Shown: positions 51,175 to 60,104 of the stretch, piece by piece
How positions within the stretch are numbered: position 1 is the stretch's first letter
Layout: each line of letters opens with the position of its first letter
DNA from: Actinoplanes couchii
GTDB taxonomy: Bacteria > Actinomycetota > Actinomycetes > Mycobacteriales > Micromonosporaceae
Direction: 5' to 3'
NCBI RefSeq assembly: GCF_016862075.1
Contig: NZ_BOMG01000078.1
Span: forward strand, 1 to 64,000
Length of the DNA: 64,000 nucleotides
The notes under the pieces: model-generated
The model's database searches: none
Seen by the model: only the letters and a program-made list of their open reading frames with translations
What the model was told of the DNA's origin: nothing
Translations under genes and position numbers: made by a program

Positions 51175-52026
51175 TCAGGTCGTGAAGGACTCGTTGCCCA
51201 CCACCCGGAGCAACTCCAGAAATCCGGCGGTGGGACTGCCCGCCGGAGCCGTCATCAGAACCAGGCGCTGATCCTCGGCCGGGGTCATCAGCGTCTCGCA
51301 GTCGAACTCGATCAACCCGACCGCCGGATGCCGAACCCGGATCCGGCTCTGCCGCCGCACCGCCACCTCATGCTCGTCCCACAGGCCCGCGAACTCGCTG
51401 CTCGACGACCGCAACCGCCTGACCAGCGCCGCCGCCACCGGATCCGTGCCACGCCGGGCCACCGCCGCCCGCAGATCGGCCACGTGCAGCCGACCGCAGT
51501 AGTCGTGCTCCTCGTCCGGGAACGCGGCCCGCATCCGCGGATCGTTGAACCACCTCCAGACGATGTTGTGATCCTGTCCGTGATCGTGGTGCACGGGTGG
51601 GCAGACGTCTCCGAAGAGAGTCTCGGCCAGCGCATTCTGCGCCAGCAGGTCGCCCAGGTCGCTGAGCACCTGCGCGGGCACCCCCGTCAGCTGATCGAGC
51701 AGGTAGAGCAGGCTCGGCCGGACATGCGCCCCGGCCGGCCGCCCGGCCGGTGGCCGATGCCCCGCCAGCAGGTGGAGGTGGTCACGCTCGTCGTCACTCA
51801 GCCGCAGCGCCTGCGCCAGAGCCTGGAGCAGCTGGGTGGACGGTTGCGGGCTGCGCGCCTGCTCCAGGCGCATCAGGTAGTCGGGCGACATGCCGGCCAG
51901 GAGCGCCAGCTCCTCACGGCGCAACCCGGGCGCACGCCGCCGGAAGCCCGCCGGTAGGCCCACCTCCTGAGGTTGCAGCCTGTCCCGGCAGCGGCGGAGG
52001 AAATCTGCCAGCTCGCGTCGGTCCAT
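51175..52026 (-). CDS. XRE-family regulator with MmyB-like ligand domain
   Basis: 283 residues, similar in plan to the regulator at 36182: RREELALLAGMSPDYLMRLEQARSPQPSTQLLQALAQALRL is the helix-turn-helix, and the MmyB-like domain follows (VLSDLGDLLAQNALAETLFG, RIRVRHPAVGLIEFDCETLM). Divergent from a quinone oxidoreductase-like gene, its likely target. Confidence 0.88.
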   Translation of the reverse strand: MDRRELADFLRRCRDRLQPQEVGLPAGFRRRAPGLRREELALLAGMSPDYLMRLEQARSPQPSTQLLQALAQALRLSDDERDHLHLLAGHRPPAGRPAGAHVRPSLLYLLDQLTGVPAQVLSDLGDLLAQNALAETLFGDVCPPVHHDHGQDHNIVWRWFNDPRMRAAFPDEEHDYCGRLHVADLRAAVARRGTDPVAAALVRRLRSSSSEFAGLWDEHEVAVRRQSRIRVRHPAVGLIEFDCETLMTPAEDQRLVLMTAPAGSPTAGFLELLRVVGNESFTT

Positions 52027-52156
52027 GCACCCATGTTGACGCCTTCGGCGGGCGGTAACCAGGTACCGCTGATCCTAGGCAAAGCGGTCCCTCCACAACC
52101 GACTCCGGCGGCGGCACCGTGGACGCCGGAAGACGAGACGACGAGAGGTGACGGCC

Positions 52157-53059
52157 ATGAAAGCGATTGTCTTCGAGCGGTTCGGCGGCCCCGAGGTCCT
52201 GCGGCTGGTGGAGACCGAGACGCCACGGCCCGGTCCCGGCCAGATCCGGCTGAGGGTGCGGGCGGCCGGGGTCAACCCGCTCGACCACAAGATCCGCAAC
52301 GGATGGCTGGAGCAGGTGTTCCCGACCACCTTCCCGGCGATCCCCGGGCTGGAGGCGTCCGGCGTCGTCGACGAGGTGGGCCCGGCGGTGACCGCGCTGC
52401 TGCCCGGCGACGAGGTGATCGCCTTCACCGATTCCGGAGCCTATGCGGAGTACGCGCTGGCAACCGTCGCCGTTCCCAAACCGGTCGGGCTGAGCTGGGA
52501 GGCGGCGGCCGCGCTGCCCGTGGCCGGCGAGACCGCCCAGCGTGTGCTCCGGCTGCTCGCCGTCACCACGGGGGAGACCCTGCTCGTGCACGCGGCGGCC
52601 GGTGCGGTCGGCGGGCTGGCCGTTCAGCTCGCGGTGGCCCTCGGCGCGACCGTCATCGGCACTGCCTCACCGGTGAACCATGACTATCTGCGGTCGCTGG
52701 GTGCGCTGCCGGTGGAGTATGGCGACGGCCTCGCCGACCGGGTCCGCGCCCTCGCCCCGCAGGGGGTCGACGCGGTTTTCGACGCCGCGGGCCAGGGTGC
52801 GCTGGCCCCGTCGATCGAACTGCGCGGGGGAACCGACCGGATCATCACCATCGCCGACCCGTCGGCCGCCGCGCTGGGGGTGCCGTTCTCGTCCGACGGT
52901 CCCCGCACCCCGGCCGGGCTCGCCGAGGTGGCCACCTCGGCTGCGGAGGGTCGCCTCCGGGTCGAGGTGGCGCAGACGTTCGCGCTGGCCGACGCCGGTA
53001 AGGCGCAGGAGCAGAGTGCGGGCGGCCACACCCGCGGCAAGTTGGTCCTGCACCCGTGA
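52157..53059 (+). CDS. NADP-dependent quinone oxidoreductase-like protein
   Basis: 300 residues, zinc-free MDR family. MKAIVFERFGGPEVLRLVE, then GVNPLDHKIRNG and GLEASGVVDEVG; the nucleotide site reads LLVHAAAGAVGGLAVQLAVALGATVIGTAS. It reduces quinones or enones with NADPH. An in-frame GTG at 52148 could also serve. It is divergent from the XRE gene in the same way as the flavin enzyme at 37128 is from its regulator, a repeated regulator/oxidoreductase layout. Confidence 0.88.
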   Translation: MKAIVFERFGGPEVLRLVETETPRPGPGQIRLRVRAAGVNPLDHKIRNGWLEQVFPTTFPAIPGLEASGVVDEVGPAVTALLPGDEVIAFTDSGAYAEYALATVAVPKPVGLSWEAAAALPVAGETAQRVLRLLAVTTGETLLVHAAAGAVGGLAVQLAVALGATVIGTASPVNHDYLRSLGALPVEYGDGLADRVRALAPQGVDAVFDAAGQGALAPSIELRGGTDRIITIADPSAAALGVPFSSDGPRTPAGLAEVATSAAEGRLRVEVAQTFALADAGKAQEQSAGGHTRGKLVLHP

Positions 53060-53163
53060 GGGGGTGGGGCTGGCACCACCATCAGGCGCGTGCCAGCTCC
53101 ACTGTGGTCGAGGCGCAGGTTCGGAATGCTGATCTCCGACGACATGACGGGGAGGACGAAGAG

Positions 53164-54384
53164 ATGGGCATCGACAGGAGAGCTGTGCTCGGCGGCGCGC
53201 TGACGGTTCCGGTGGCCACCATGAGCGGTGGAGGGCCCGCGGTGGCCACGGGCAGGCCCTCCGCCGTCGACCGGCTCGTCGCTCTGCGGCGGGACCTGTA
53301 CGCGCATCCGGAGGGCCCCGGCCAGGAGCGGCGTACCGCCGCGGTGGTCGCTGGCATCCTGCGGGGCGCCGGGCTGGAGGTCACCACCGGAGTCGGCGGG
53401 CACGGTGTCGTCGCGGTCCTGACCGGCACCCGGCCCGGGCGCACGGTCGCCTACCGCGCCGACATGGACGCGGTGCCACCCGGCGACCAGATCGGTGGCC
53501 GCACCGAGCCGGCCCACCTGTGCGGGCACGACATCCACACGACCGTCGGAGTGGGGGTGGCCCTCGCTCTCGCCCGGCAGCGCGAGCGGCTGGCCGGCCG
53601 GGTCGTGTTCGTCTTCCAGCCCGCCGAGGAGGCTCTCACCGGCGCCGCGGCGATGCTCGCCGACGGGGTGCTGACCACGCATCGGCCCGCCGAGATCCAT
53701 GCCCTGCACTGCTGGCCGGCTCCGGTCGGGAGTCTTGTGGTCACCTCCGGGTTCGGGCTGCCGGGCCGGGACCAGGGCATCGTGACCCTCACCGATCCGG
53801 AGAGCGCGACCCGGCTCGCCGCCGATCTCAACGGCATGAGCACCGTCGCCCGCCCGGCCACCCCCGCCGATCTGGAGCGCCTCGTGGCCGGTGTCGAAAC
53901 TCCGCGGGGGCCGCTGGCCGGGTTCGTCTTTCTCCAGGCCCAGGCGTCCGGCAACCGGGTGCGGGTGGTGTCCCGGTGCTGGCCCGAGCAGGGATACCCG
54001 TCGATCCGCCAGGAGATCCGCAGGCGTGCCCAGGCCCTCGGCGCGGTGTCGGTCGACTTCCCGGCCGACCCGTTCCCGGCCATGGTCACCCCGCAAGGCC
54101 TCGGCGACGAGCTGGAACGGCACCTTCGGCGTACGGTCGGTGACCACCGCATCGGCGCGCTGCATGCGGCGATCCCGTTCAGCGGTGAGGACTTCTCCCT
54201 CTTCCTCAAGGAGATCCCCGGCACCTACACCCTCCTCGGGGTCCGGTCGCCCGGCGCTCCGATCGAGGCCGCCTACCCGCATTTCGGGACCTTCGTGCCC
54301 GACGAGCGGGCGATCGGTCACGGGGTCCGCGCCATGACCGGGTGGCTGGCCGCCCGCACTGTTCTTGCCCGTGGCGGATCCTGA
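53164..54384 (+). CDS. M20-family amidohydrolase-like protein
   Basis: 406 residues. Metal-site motifs of M20D amidohydrolases are present: CGHDIHTT near 121-128, PAEEALTGA near 158-166, and a late YPHFGTF. The N-terminus MGIDRRAVLGGALTVPVATM may be a Tat-like leader. The small dimerisation domain lacks the usual G-x-x-G-H-A stretch and looks degenerate, so hydrolysis of N-acyl amino acids or peptides is likely but not sure. GAGGACGAAGAG precedes the ATG. Confidence 0.75.
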   Translation: MGIDRRAVLGGALTVPVATMSGGGPAVATGRPSAVDRLVALRRDLYAHPEGPGQERRTAAVVAGILRGAGLEVTTGVGGHGVVAVLTGTRPGRTVAYRADMDAVPPGDQIGGRTEPAHLCGHDIHTTVGVGVALALARQRERLAGRVVFVFQPAEEALTGAAAMLADGVLTTHRPAEIHALHCWPAPVGSLVVTSGFGLPGRDQGIVTLTDPESATRLAADLNGMSTVARPATPADLERLVAGVETPRGPLAGFVFLQAQASGNRVRVVSRCWPEQGYPSIRQEIRRRAQALGAVSVDFPADPFPAMVTPQGLGDELERHLRRTVGDHRIGALHAAIPFSGEDFSLFLKEIPGTYTLLGVRSPGAPIEAAYPHFGTFVPDERAIGHGVRAMTGWLAARTVLARGGS

Positions 54385-54400
54385 CGATACGTTTCCGAGG

Positions 54401-54412
54401 GAAAGCGCTTAC
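54401..54412. promoter_or_regulatory. LacI-type operator before the DUF6807 gene
   Basis: GAAAGCGCTTAC, a near-perfect palindrome with CG centre, 38 bp before the start codon. Confidence 0.6.
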
Positions 54413-54449
54413 CCGCAGGCCGGAAGGCCACGCCGAGAAAGGGTCGAGG

Positions 54450-55244
54450 ATGACCGAACTGCTTGTCGACGGAACCCCGGTCGCCACCTACGTGAGCACT
54501 CCCGATGTCGACATCCGCCTGGCGCCGCGGCCCTACCTGCACCCGATCCGGACTCTCGGCGGCACGGTCGTCACCGACGAGTACCCGGAGGATCATCCCT
54601 GGCACCTCGGCGTCTCGGTGACGATGCAGGACGTCGACGGCGTCAACGTCTGGGGCGGCCGCACCTACGTGCGCGACGAGGGCTACATCTGGCGTGACGA
54701 CCACGGCCGGGTCCTGTCCGACGGTCAGCAGCCGGTCGACGGCGGCTTCACCGACGCCCTCCGCTGGGTCGACGGCGCCGACCGGACGATCCTGCGGGAG
54801 CAGCGCTCGGTCACCGCCGTCCCGGCCCGGCACGGCTGGGAGCTGCGGTTCCGCTACGAGTTGGCGGTCCCGGGCCAGGCCGAGGTGACGCTGGGCAGCC
54901 CCGCGACGAACGGTCGCACCGGCGGGGCGGGTTACGGCGGCTTCTTCTGGCGGGCCACGGCAGGCGAGGCGGAGGCTTTCGTCCCGTCCGGAGGTGAGGC
55001 CCATGGTTCCACCGACCCGTGGTTGGCGCTGACCGTGCAGGACTCCTACACGCTGGTCTTCCGGGGCATCGCCGGAGCAGACCGCTGGTTCGCCCGAACC
55101 GGCGACTACAACGGCGTCTGCACAGCCCACGCCTGGGAGGACCTCTTGACGATCAAGCCGGGCGCCCCCTTGACCAGAGAGGTGAGTGTTCTGATCGCAG
55201 ACGGCCGCCTGACCAGAGACGAGATCGCCGCGCTGCAGCTGTAG
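54450..55244 (+). CDS. PmoA-like DUF6807 protein
   Basis: 264 residues. LRPYLHPIRTLGGTVVTDEYPEDHPWHLGVSVTMQDVDGVNVWGG is the start typical of this family (APRPYLHPI here), and VQDSYTLVFRGIAGADRWFARTGDYNGVCTAHAWED ends the conserved part. The role is not established; such genes accompany sugar dehydrogenases and polysaccharide utilisation. A LacI-type operator precedes it, linking it to the sugar locus further on. Confidence 0.78.
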   Translation: MTELLVDGTPVATYVSTPDVDIRLAPRPYLHPIRTLGGTVVTDEYPEDHPWHLGVSVTMQDVDGVNVWGGRTYVRDEGYIWRDDHGRVLSDGQQPVDGGFTDALRWVDGADRTILREQRSVTAVPARHGWELRFRYELAVPGQAEVTLGSPATNGRTGGAGYGGFFWRATAGEAEAFVPSGGEAHGSTDPWLALTVQDSYTLVFRGIAGADRWFARTGDYNGVCTAHAWEDLLTIKPGAPLTREVSVLIADGRLTRDEIAALQL

Positions 55245-55278
55245 CAGCCCGGCCCCTAGAGGTGCGCTGACGGCGCGC

Positions 55279-55344
55279 CGACGGTGAGGTGGCGGCGTGC
55301 CGACGGCGAGGTGACGGCGCGCCAATGGCGAGGTGACGGCACCG
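55279..55344. repeat. Three 22-bp tandem units
   Basis: Units at 55279, 55301 and 55323, consensus CGACGGCGAGGTGACGGCGCGC. Part of a 780-bp gene-free stretch with three unrelated tandem repeats. Confidence 0.75.
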
Positions 55345-55368
55345 CCCGAGTCACCTCGCACATCGCGC

Positions 55369-55425
55369 ACCGCAGTCCTTCCCAAGCACCGCAGTTCTTC
55401 CCACGGACCGCAGTCCTTCCCGGGC
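55369..55425. repeat. Three 19-20-bp tandem units
   Basis: CACCGCAGTCCTTCCCAAG and two variants, at 55369, 55388 and 55408. Confidence 0.75.
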
Positions 55426-55701
55426 CCCGCGTCGCCGGGCTGTCCGTGGGCAGCTGGCTGGCGGAGGGGTGCGTTGGCGAGAGGTGGTGCCAACGTCGGT
55501 CACGAGACCGGCGGTCTGGTCCACATCCTCATGGCCGGCCCGCGGCGATGGTGCGTGGCGAGTGAGAAGTTCGTCGGCCGGGAGGTAGCGAGGGGGCCGC
55601 TGGGGTTCTGGATGGCTTCGCGACGAGGCTGTTGCGAGATGGGTGGCGCTTCGCCCGGGTGAGCGTAACGGGGGCCCGGGCGAAGCGTCCGTCGCCTGTC
55701 C

Positions 55702-55791
55702 TTCGTCCTCCCACGGCCGGTGTTTCGTCCGCCCACGGGCCGGTGTTTCGTCCGCCCACTGGCCGGTGTTTCGTCCTCCCACGGCCGGTGT
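55702..55791. repeat. Four 22-23-bp tandem units
   Basis: TTCGTCCTCCCACGGCCGGTG-type units at 55702, 55724, 55747 and 55770; the first and last are identical 22-mers and the middle two are 23-mers. No spacers separate them, so this is not a CRISPR array. The rest of the gap (to 56026) holds nothing I can name. Confidence 0.85.
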
Positions 55792-56026
55792 GCTGCCGGC
55801 GGGCTCGACCTGCAAAGAAGCGGGCTCACGAGGGCGGCATGACGTGGTGCTTGAGTGAGTCGACCAGAATGTGGTGCGGCTTGGGGCGGGAACCCGGTTG
55901 CGATGGTGGTCAGCACCCCGGGTAGGGCGGCGACGATGGTTCTGGCCACTGCCCTGAGTGCCTGTCTCGCTACTGAGTAAACGCGAATATGAATTCGTTG
56001 ATCCTATTATCGCTGGTCCGCCCTGG

Positions 56027-56770
56027 TCAGGGGTCGGCTCGATCCAGCGATAGTCGCATCAGGTCGTCGTCGATGTGTAGAAGGCCTTTTTTCTCGGCGA
56101 CCGCCAGCGCTTTGCGTACGGTCGTGTCGCTGACGAGAAGCCGCTTGGCCAGGTCGTCGACGCTGGTCTCCAGTGGCAGTCGAGGAGCCCATCTCAGCAG
56201 TGCTTCGATGTCCTCGGCCACATCCGAGGGCCGGTCTCCCGTCGCGGAGCTACGGGCAAGCCAGGCGGGCAGCTCTCTGACGGGATTCGGCCAGAATTGG
56301 ATCAGCCAGTGGTACCCGTCACCGTCAGATGGCCGGCGTGCGATTCGTACCCGGAACCATTCGATGTCGCCGAGGTGAAGGTCGGTCTCACCGTAGCCGC
56401 CGATCACGTCGGTCAACGTCAATTCGCCGGAGCTGGATCGGAACGGTGTTTCCAGGACGTCATCGAAGTCGGCGGACTCGGCAGCAGGCAGCACGTCATG
56501 CAGCTCAATACGAACGGTGTGGTCGAACAGGTCAGGGGCCTGAGCGGCGATCCATCCGGCGCCTGATCCGGCGAACGCCCCGGTCGGCATGTCTCCACGA
56601 TCACGGTTATGCGGTATCTGTGGATCCTCGTCCGGATCCCACGCCTGGTTCGTGTCCGCGAGGATCAGAATCCCGTCGTCCAATGGGTAGTCGTCGGTTT
56701 CGAACGCGCGAATCAGAGCCACGAGGCCCAGGCTATGAAGATCCCGTTGGAGCCGGGCTCGGAAGCGCAA
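56027..56770 (-). CDS. Hypothetical protein with C-terminal winged helix
   Basis: Up to 247 residues; the first codon is a TTG and a later start (for example GTG near 56719) is possible. The N-terminal two-thirds are acidic and not recognised (DDYPLDDGILILADTNQAWDPDEDPQIPHNRDRGDMP, LHLGDIEWFRVRIARRPSDGDGYHWLIQFWP). The last 60 residues read as a helix-turn-helix: SVDDLAKRLLVSDTTVRKALAVAEKKGLLHID. Its flanks are repeat-rich or GA-rich DNA without genes, which suggests an isolated insertion. Confidence 0.6.
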   Translation of the reverse strand: MRFRARLQRDLHSLGLVALIRAFETDDYPLDDGILILADTNQAWDPDEDPQIPHNRDRGDMPTGAFAGSGAGWIAAQAPDLFDHTVRIELHDVLPAAESADFDDVLETPFRSSSGELTLTDVIGGYGETDLHLGDIEWFRVRIARRPSDGDGYHWLIQFWPNPVRELPAWLARSSATGDRPSDVAEDIEALLRWAPRLPLETSVDDLAKRLLVSDTTVRKALAVAEKKGLLHIDDDLMRLSLDRADP

Positions 56771-57298
56771 ACCTGCTGCTGTCGCCGCGACGCCACCGGA
56801 TCAAGGAGTAGCTTGCCGTTCGGGTGTACCGCCGCGCGGATTTGAGCGGGCCGTCGGAGTAGCCGAATCCCTTGGGGCGGGCGGGGTCAGGCGTAGGGCG
56901 GCTTTCCTGGGTGCGGATTGTCCGGGGCTGCCTGCTGGCTGGATTCGGTGGTGTTCGGTGACGGTTGGCTTGCGGCCGGCTCGATCGCCCCACCGGAGGC
57001 CTTTGGTGTTCGGAGGACGGGCGCGGTTGCCGGCTGAGGCGGGCGAACAGGCGACGTCGCGGAGTGGCTGTAGGGAACGGGTCAAGGGCGAGGTGTGGGA
57101 GCGGGGAGGACACAGGCTCAAGGCGGGGGTAGGGAGGGCGCTGGTCGAGGGCGGGGTGGCGGAGAAGGCGCAGGTCCGGGGCGGGAGAGCAGGGAGGGGT
57201 ACGTCGAAGGCGGGGGAGGGCGCACATCCACGGTGGAGAGAGGGAAGGGTGGGCGGTTGCTGTTGTCGGGGTGTGGGTGGGGAGGTGGATTCCAGGCG
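56771..57298. other. Gene-free purine-rich stretch
   Basis: No credible gene on either strand. From about 57050 the plus strand is strongly purine-rich (GGGAGG/GGCGGG runs). The promoter and operator of the DUF2264 gene lie at its 3' end. Confidence 0.6.
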
Positions 57299-57310
57299 TA
57301 AAGCGTTTTA
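57299..57310. promoter_or_regulatory. LacI-type operator before the DUF2264 gene
   Basis: TAAAGCGTTTTA, an AAA-N-CG-N-TTT palindrome 60 bp before the chosen start. Confidence 0.6.
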
Positions 57311-57370
57311 AGATCTAGGGCATCGAATTTTGTGTCTGGGCATCTTGAAGTAGAGGGATACGGTTTAACT

Positions 57371-59026
57371 ATGACTCTGCTGCTTCCGCCTGAGGATCGT
57401 GGGCATTCGCCGGTTACCGGGTGGGGGCGGGGGCACTGGGAAGCTGTTGGGGAGCATCTTCTTGCCGGGGTTGAAGGGTGGGCCTCTCCTGGCTGGGCTC
57501 AATATCGGCTTCCCGGAGTGGCCAGTCGTAACGGGGTGGGTAGTGATGGGCTGGAAGGGTTTGCCCGGACGTTTCTGCTTGCTGCCTGCACCAAGACCCA
57601 CCTGGATCGCTACGCCGAAGGGCTTGTCAACGGGACCACCCCTGGGCATCCCTTCGCCTGGGACGACATCACCGACATGTCTCAGCAGATCGTCGAAGCC
57701 GCCAGCATCGCCATCGCGCTGCACGAGACCCGTGACCTGCTCTTCGACCGGCTCAGCGATGACGAACAACAGCGGGTGACGGACTGGCTGGGCGGCATCA
57801 GGGGGCGGCGAACCCCGGACAGCAACTGGATCCTCTTCCGACTCATCGTCGAAACATTCCTGGAGACGGTGACGCGGGCAGGGCCGGCAAAGGAGGCCCA
57901 GAACGAGACGTCCGTTTTGTCCAGGCTGGATGATTGGTATGCGGGGGACGGGTGGTACAGCGACGGCTCGGGCCAGAACTTCGACTACTACAACGCCTAC
58001 GCCCTACACCTCTACCCCCTCCTGCAAAGCCGAATGACAGGCGCCCCCAACCCGTACCAAAGCCGCCTGAATGATTTTCTCGACGACCACCAGCATTTTT
58101 TCGCCCCGAACGGCAGCCCCGTCTTTCAGGGCCGCTCGCTGACCTACCGGTTCGCCACCGTCGCCCCGCTCTGGTTCGGCGACGATCTGCCCCCGGGACG
58201 CATCCGGCGGCTGGCGTCCGGAGTTCTGAAGAACTTCATCGAACGAGAACCGGGCGCCCTGCTGACCCGAGGCTGGCACCACCCGTTCCCCCCGATGATC
58301 CAGTCCTACTCCGGCCCGGCCTCCCCGTACTGGGCTTCGAAGGCGTTCCTGGGACTGCTACTGCCCGAGACACACCCGGTATGGACGGCCACCGAGGAAC
58401 CCGCCGAGATCGAACTGCACGACGTCGACCGCCAACTGAGGGGCCCGGGCTGGCGAATCGTCGGCACCAGGACCGACGGCGTGATCCGCCTCCTCAACCA
58501 CGGCAGTGACCGGGCGGCCAAATCCCCCGAACCAGACCCCCTTTATGTACGCCTGGCGTACAGCACCCACACCTCCCCCCAGTTCACCCCCGACGCCGTC
58601 GACAACCAGATCACCATCGACGGCTCGTCCCGCCACCACATCCAGCGCATCACCACCGACACTTCCGCCTACACCGACGGCCCCGTCCACGTGATCACCA
58701 CAACCAGGATCGAAGGCGCCGCGGAAGTACGCACCCACGAGGTCACCGCCCCGTCGGGCAGCGTGGTCCGAGCCGGTGGCTACGCGATAGCCGGAGACAG
58801 CAGACCCGACACCGCGGTGACCGGCGAAAAGGCGACAACAACCCGCCCCGACGGCCTGACCAGCTCGATCGAGTCCAGGGAGGGTTTCACCACCGCGAAG
58901 GTCCGGCACGACCGGGGAACGGACGCGTTCGGCGAGTTCTCCGCCACCCCGTACCTGGAGGCGATCCACCCCGGCGGAACCCACCGCTACACCGGTGTGG
59001 TCCGCCTCTTCCGCGCGACCGCATAA
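57371..59026 (+). CDS. DUF2264 family protein, probable carbohydrate-active enzyme
   Basis: 551 residues from the ATG at 57371 (MTLLLPPEDRGHSPVTGWGRGHW); a GTG at 57332 is possible and no strong ribosome site decides. DUF2264 features: GLEGFARTFLLAA, SNWILFRLIVETFLE, DGWYSDGSGQNFDYYNAYALHLYPLL, followed by GRSLTYRFATVAPLWFG and a C-terminal beta-rich half. The fold is alpha/alpha-barrel like that of unsaturated-glycan hydrolases and lyases. The substrate is unknown. It is followed by a LacI regulator 31 bp on and preceded by a LacI-type operator. Confidence 0.78.
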   Translation: MTLLLPPEDRGHSPVTGWGRGHWEAVGEHLLAGVEGWASPGWAQYRLPGVASRNGVGSDGLEGFARTFLLAACTKTHLDRYAEGLVNGTTPGHPFAWDDITDMSQQIVEAASIAIALHETRDLLFDRLSDDEQQRVTDWLGGIRGRRTPDSNWILFRLIVETFLETVTRAGPAKEAQNETSVLSRLDDWYAGDGWYSDGSGQNFDYYNAYALHLYPLLQSRMTGAPNPYQSRLNDFLDDHQHFFAPNGSPVFQGRSLTYRFATVAPLWFGDDLPPGRIRRLASGVLKNFIEREPGALLTRGWHHPFPPMIQSYSGPASPYWASKAFLGLLLPETHPVWTATEEPAEIELHDVDRQLRGPGWRIVGTRTDGVIRLLNHGSDRAAKSPEPDPLYVRLAYSTHTSPQFTPDAVDNQITIDGSSRHHIQRITTDTSAYTDGPVHVITTTRIEGAAEVRTHEVTAPSGSVVRAGGYAIAGDSRPDTAVTGEKATTTRPDGLTSSIESREGFTTAKVRHDRGTDAFGEFSATPYLEAIHPGGTHRYTGVVRLFRATA

Positions 59027-59057
59027 ACTGCCCCGACCGTCCGATCGGAGATCCGTC

Positions 59058-60104
59058 ATGTCACAGGCCCCCCGCAGGGTCACCATCCGCGACGTAGCGG
59101 CCCGGGCCGGCGTGTCGATAGCCACCGTCTCCCGCGTGCTCGGTGGCACCTATCCACCGGCGCCGGCCACCCGCAGCAAGGTGATGAAGGCGGTCCGCGA
59201 GCTGGACTACGTGGCGAACCCGCACGCGCGGGCCCTGTCCGGCGCCACCAGCAAGACCATCGCGATAGTGCTGAACTCGGTCATCTCCCCCTATTACGCG
59301 CACGTGGCGCAGGGTGTGCAGGCGGAGGCGGCCCGCCACGACCGGCTCTGCCTGATCGGCATCACCGGCGGCGACGCGGCCCGCGAGCTGGCCACCGTGC
59401 GGCTGATGCGGGAGGAGGGCGCGGACGCGGTGATCCTGGTCGGCAACGTGGTCGACGACGACGGTTACAAGACCCGGATGGCGGAGTACGCGTCGGCGCT
59501 GGCCGCCGCCGGTTCGCAGCTGGTGTTGTGCGGCCGCCCGTCGCTGGGCCCGGACGTCCCGTCGGTGAACGTCGAGTTCGACAACACCGGCGGCGCCCGC
59601 GCGGCCACCAGCCACCTGCTGTCCGCCGGTCACCAGCGCATTCTCTACCTGGGCCATCGGGTCGGTTACACCACGTCGGAGGGCCGGATCGCCGGTTACC
59701 GCGAGGCTCTCGCGGCGTTCGGGGTGGAGCACGATCCGGGCCTGGAGGTGCAGGGCACCTGGGAACGCGCCGAGGGCTACCGCCTGATCAAGAAGCGGCT
59801 GCAGTCCGGCCCGCCCGACTTCACCGCCGTCTTCGCCGCGAACGACCAGGTCGCGGCGGGTGCGCTGAAGGCGCTGCGGGAGTCGGGGCTGCGGGTTCCG
59901 GACGACATCTCGATGATCGGGTACGACGATCTGCCGCCGGCCGAGGACATCGGGCTGACGACGGTGCACGTGCCCCACGAGGAGCTGGGCCGGACCGCCG
60001 CCCGGATGGTCCTGGAACGGGAGAGTGCCGGTGCCGGGCACGTCATGCTAGGCACGCACATCGTCGTCCGCGACTCGGTCCGCCCGCTGGCGCGCCCGCG
60101 CTGA
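59058..60104 (+). CDS. LacI-family regulator
   Basis: 348 residues. The start codon follows CGGAG. VTIRDVAARAGVSIATVSRVLGGTYPPAPATRSKVMKAVRELDYVANPHARAL is the DNA-binding headpiece with hinge helix; the rest is the sugar-binding core (SVNVEFDNTGGARAATSHLLSAGH, AVFAANDQVAAGALKALRESGLRVPDDISMIGYDDL). It probably recognises the CG-centred palindromes at 57299, 54401 and perhaps 4896. It overlaps the next gene tail-to-tail by 57 bp. Confidence 0.92.
   Translation: MSQAPRRVTIRDVAARAGVSIATVSRVLGGTYPPAPATRSKVMKAVRELDYVANPHARALSGATSKTIAIVLNSVISPYYAHVAQGVQAEAARHDRLCLIGITGGDAARELATVRLMREEGADAVILVGNVVDDDGYKTRMAEYASALAAAGSQLVLCGRPSLGPDVPSVNVEFDNTGGARAATSHLLSAGHQRILYLGHRVGYTTSEGRIAGYREALAAFGVEHDPGLEVQGTWERAEGYRLIKKRLQSGPPDFTAVFAANDQVAAGALKALRESGLRVPDDISMIGYDDLPPAEDIGLTTVHVPHEELGRTAARMVLERESAGAGHVMLGTHIVVRDSVRPLARPR

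Noticed and set aside
55702..55791. CRISPR array
   Set aside because: The 22-23-bp units are directly adjacent with no spacers and no cas gene is near.
56801..57311. Genes in the purine-rich stretch before DUF2264
   Set aside because: Frames on both strands are low-complexity (Gly/Arg or Pro/Arg rich) and lack starts with ribosome sites.
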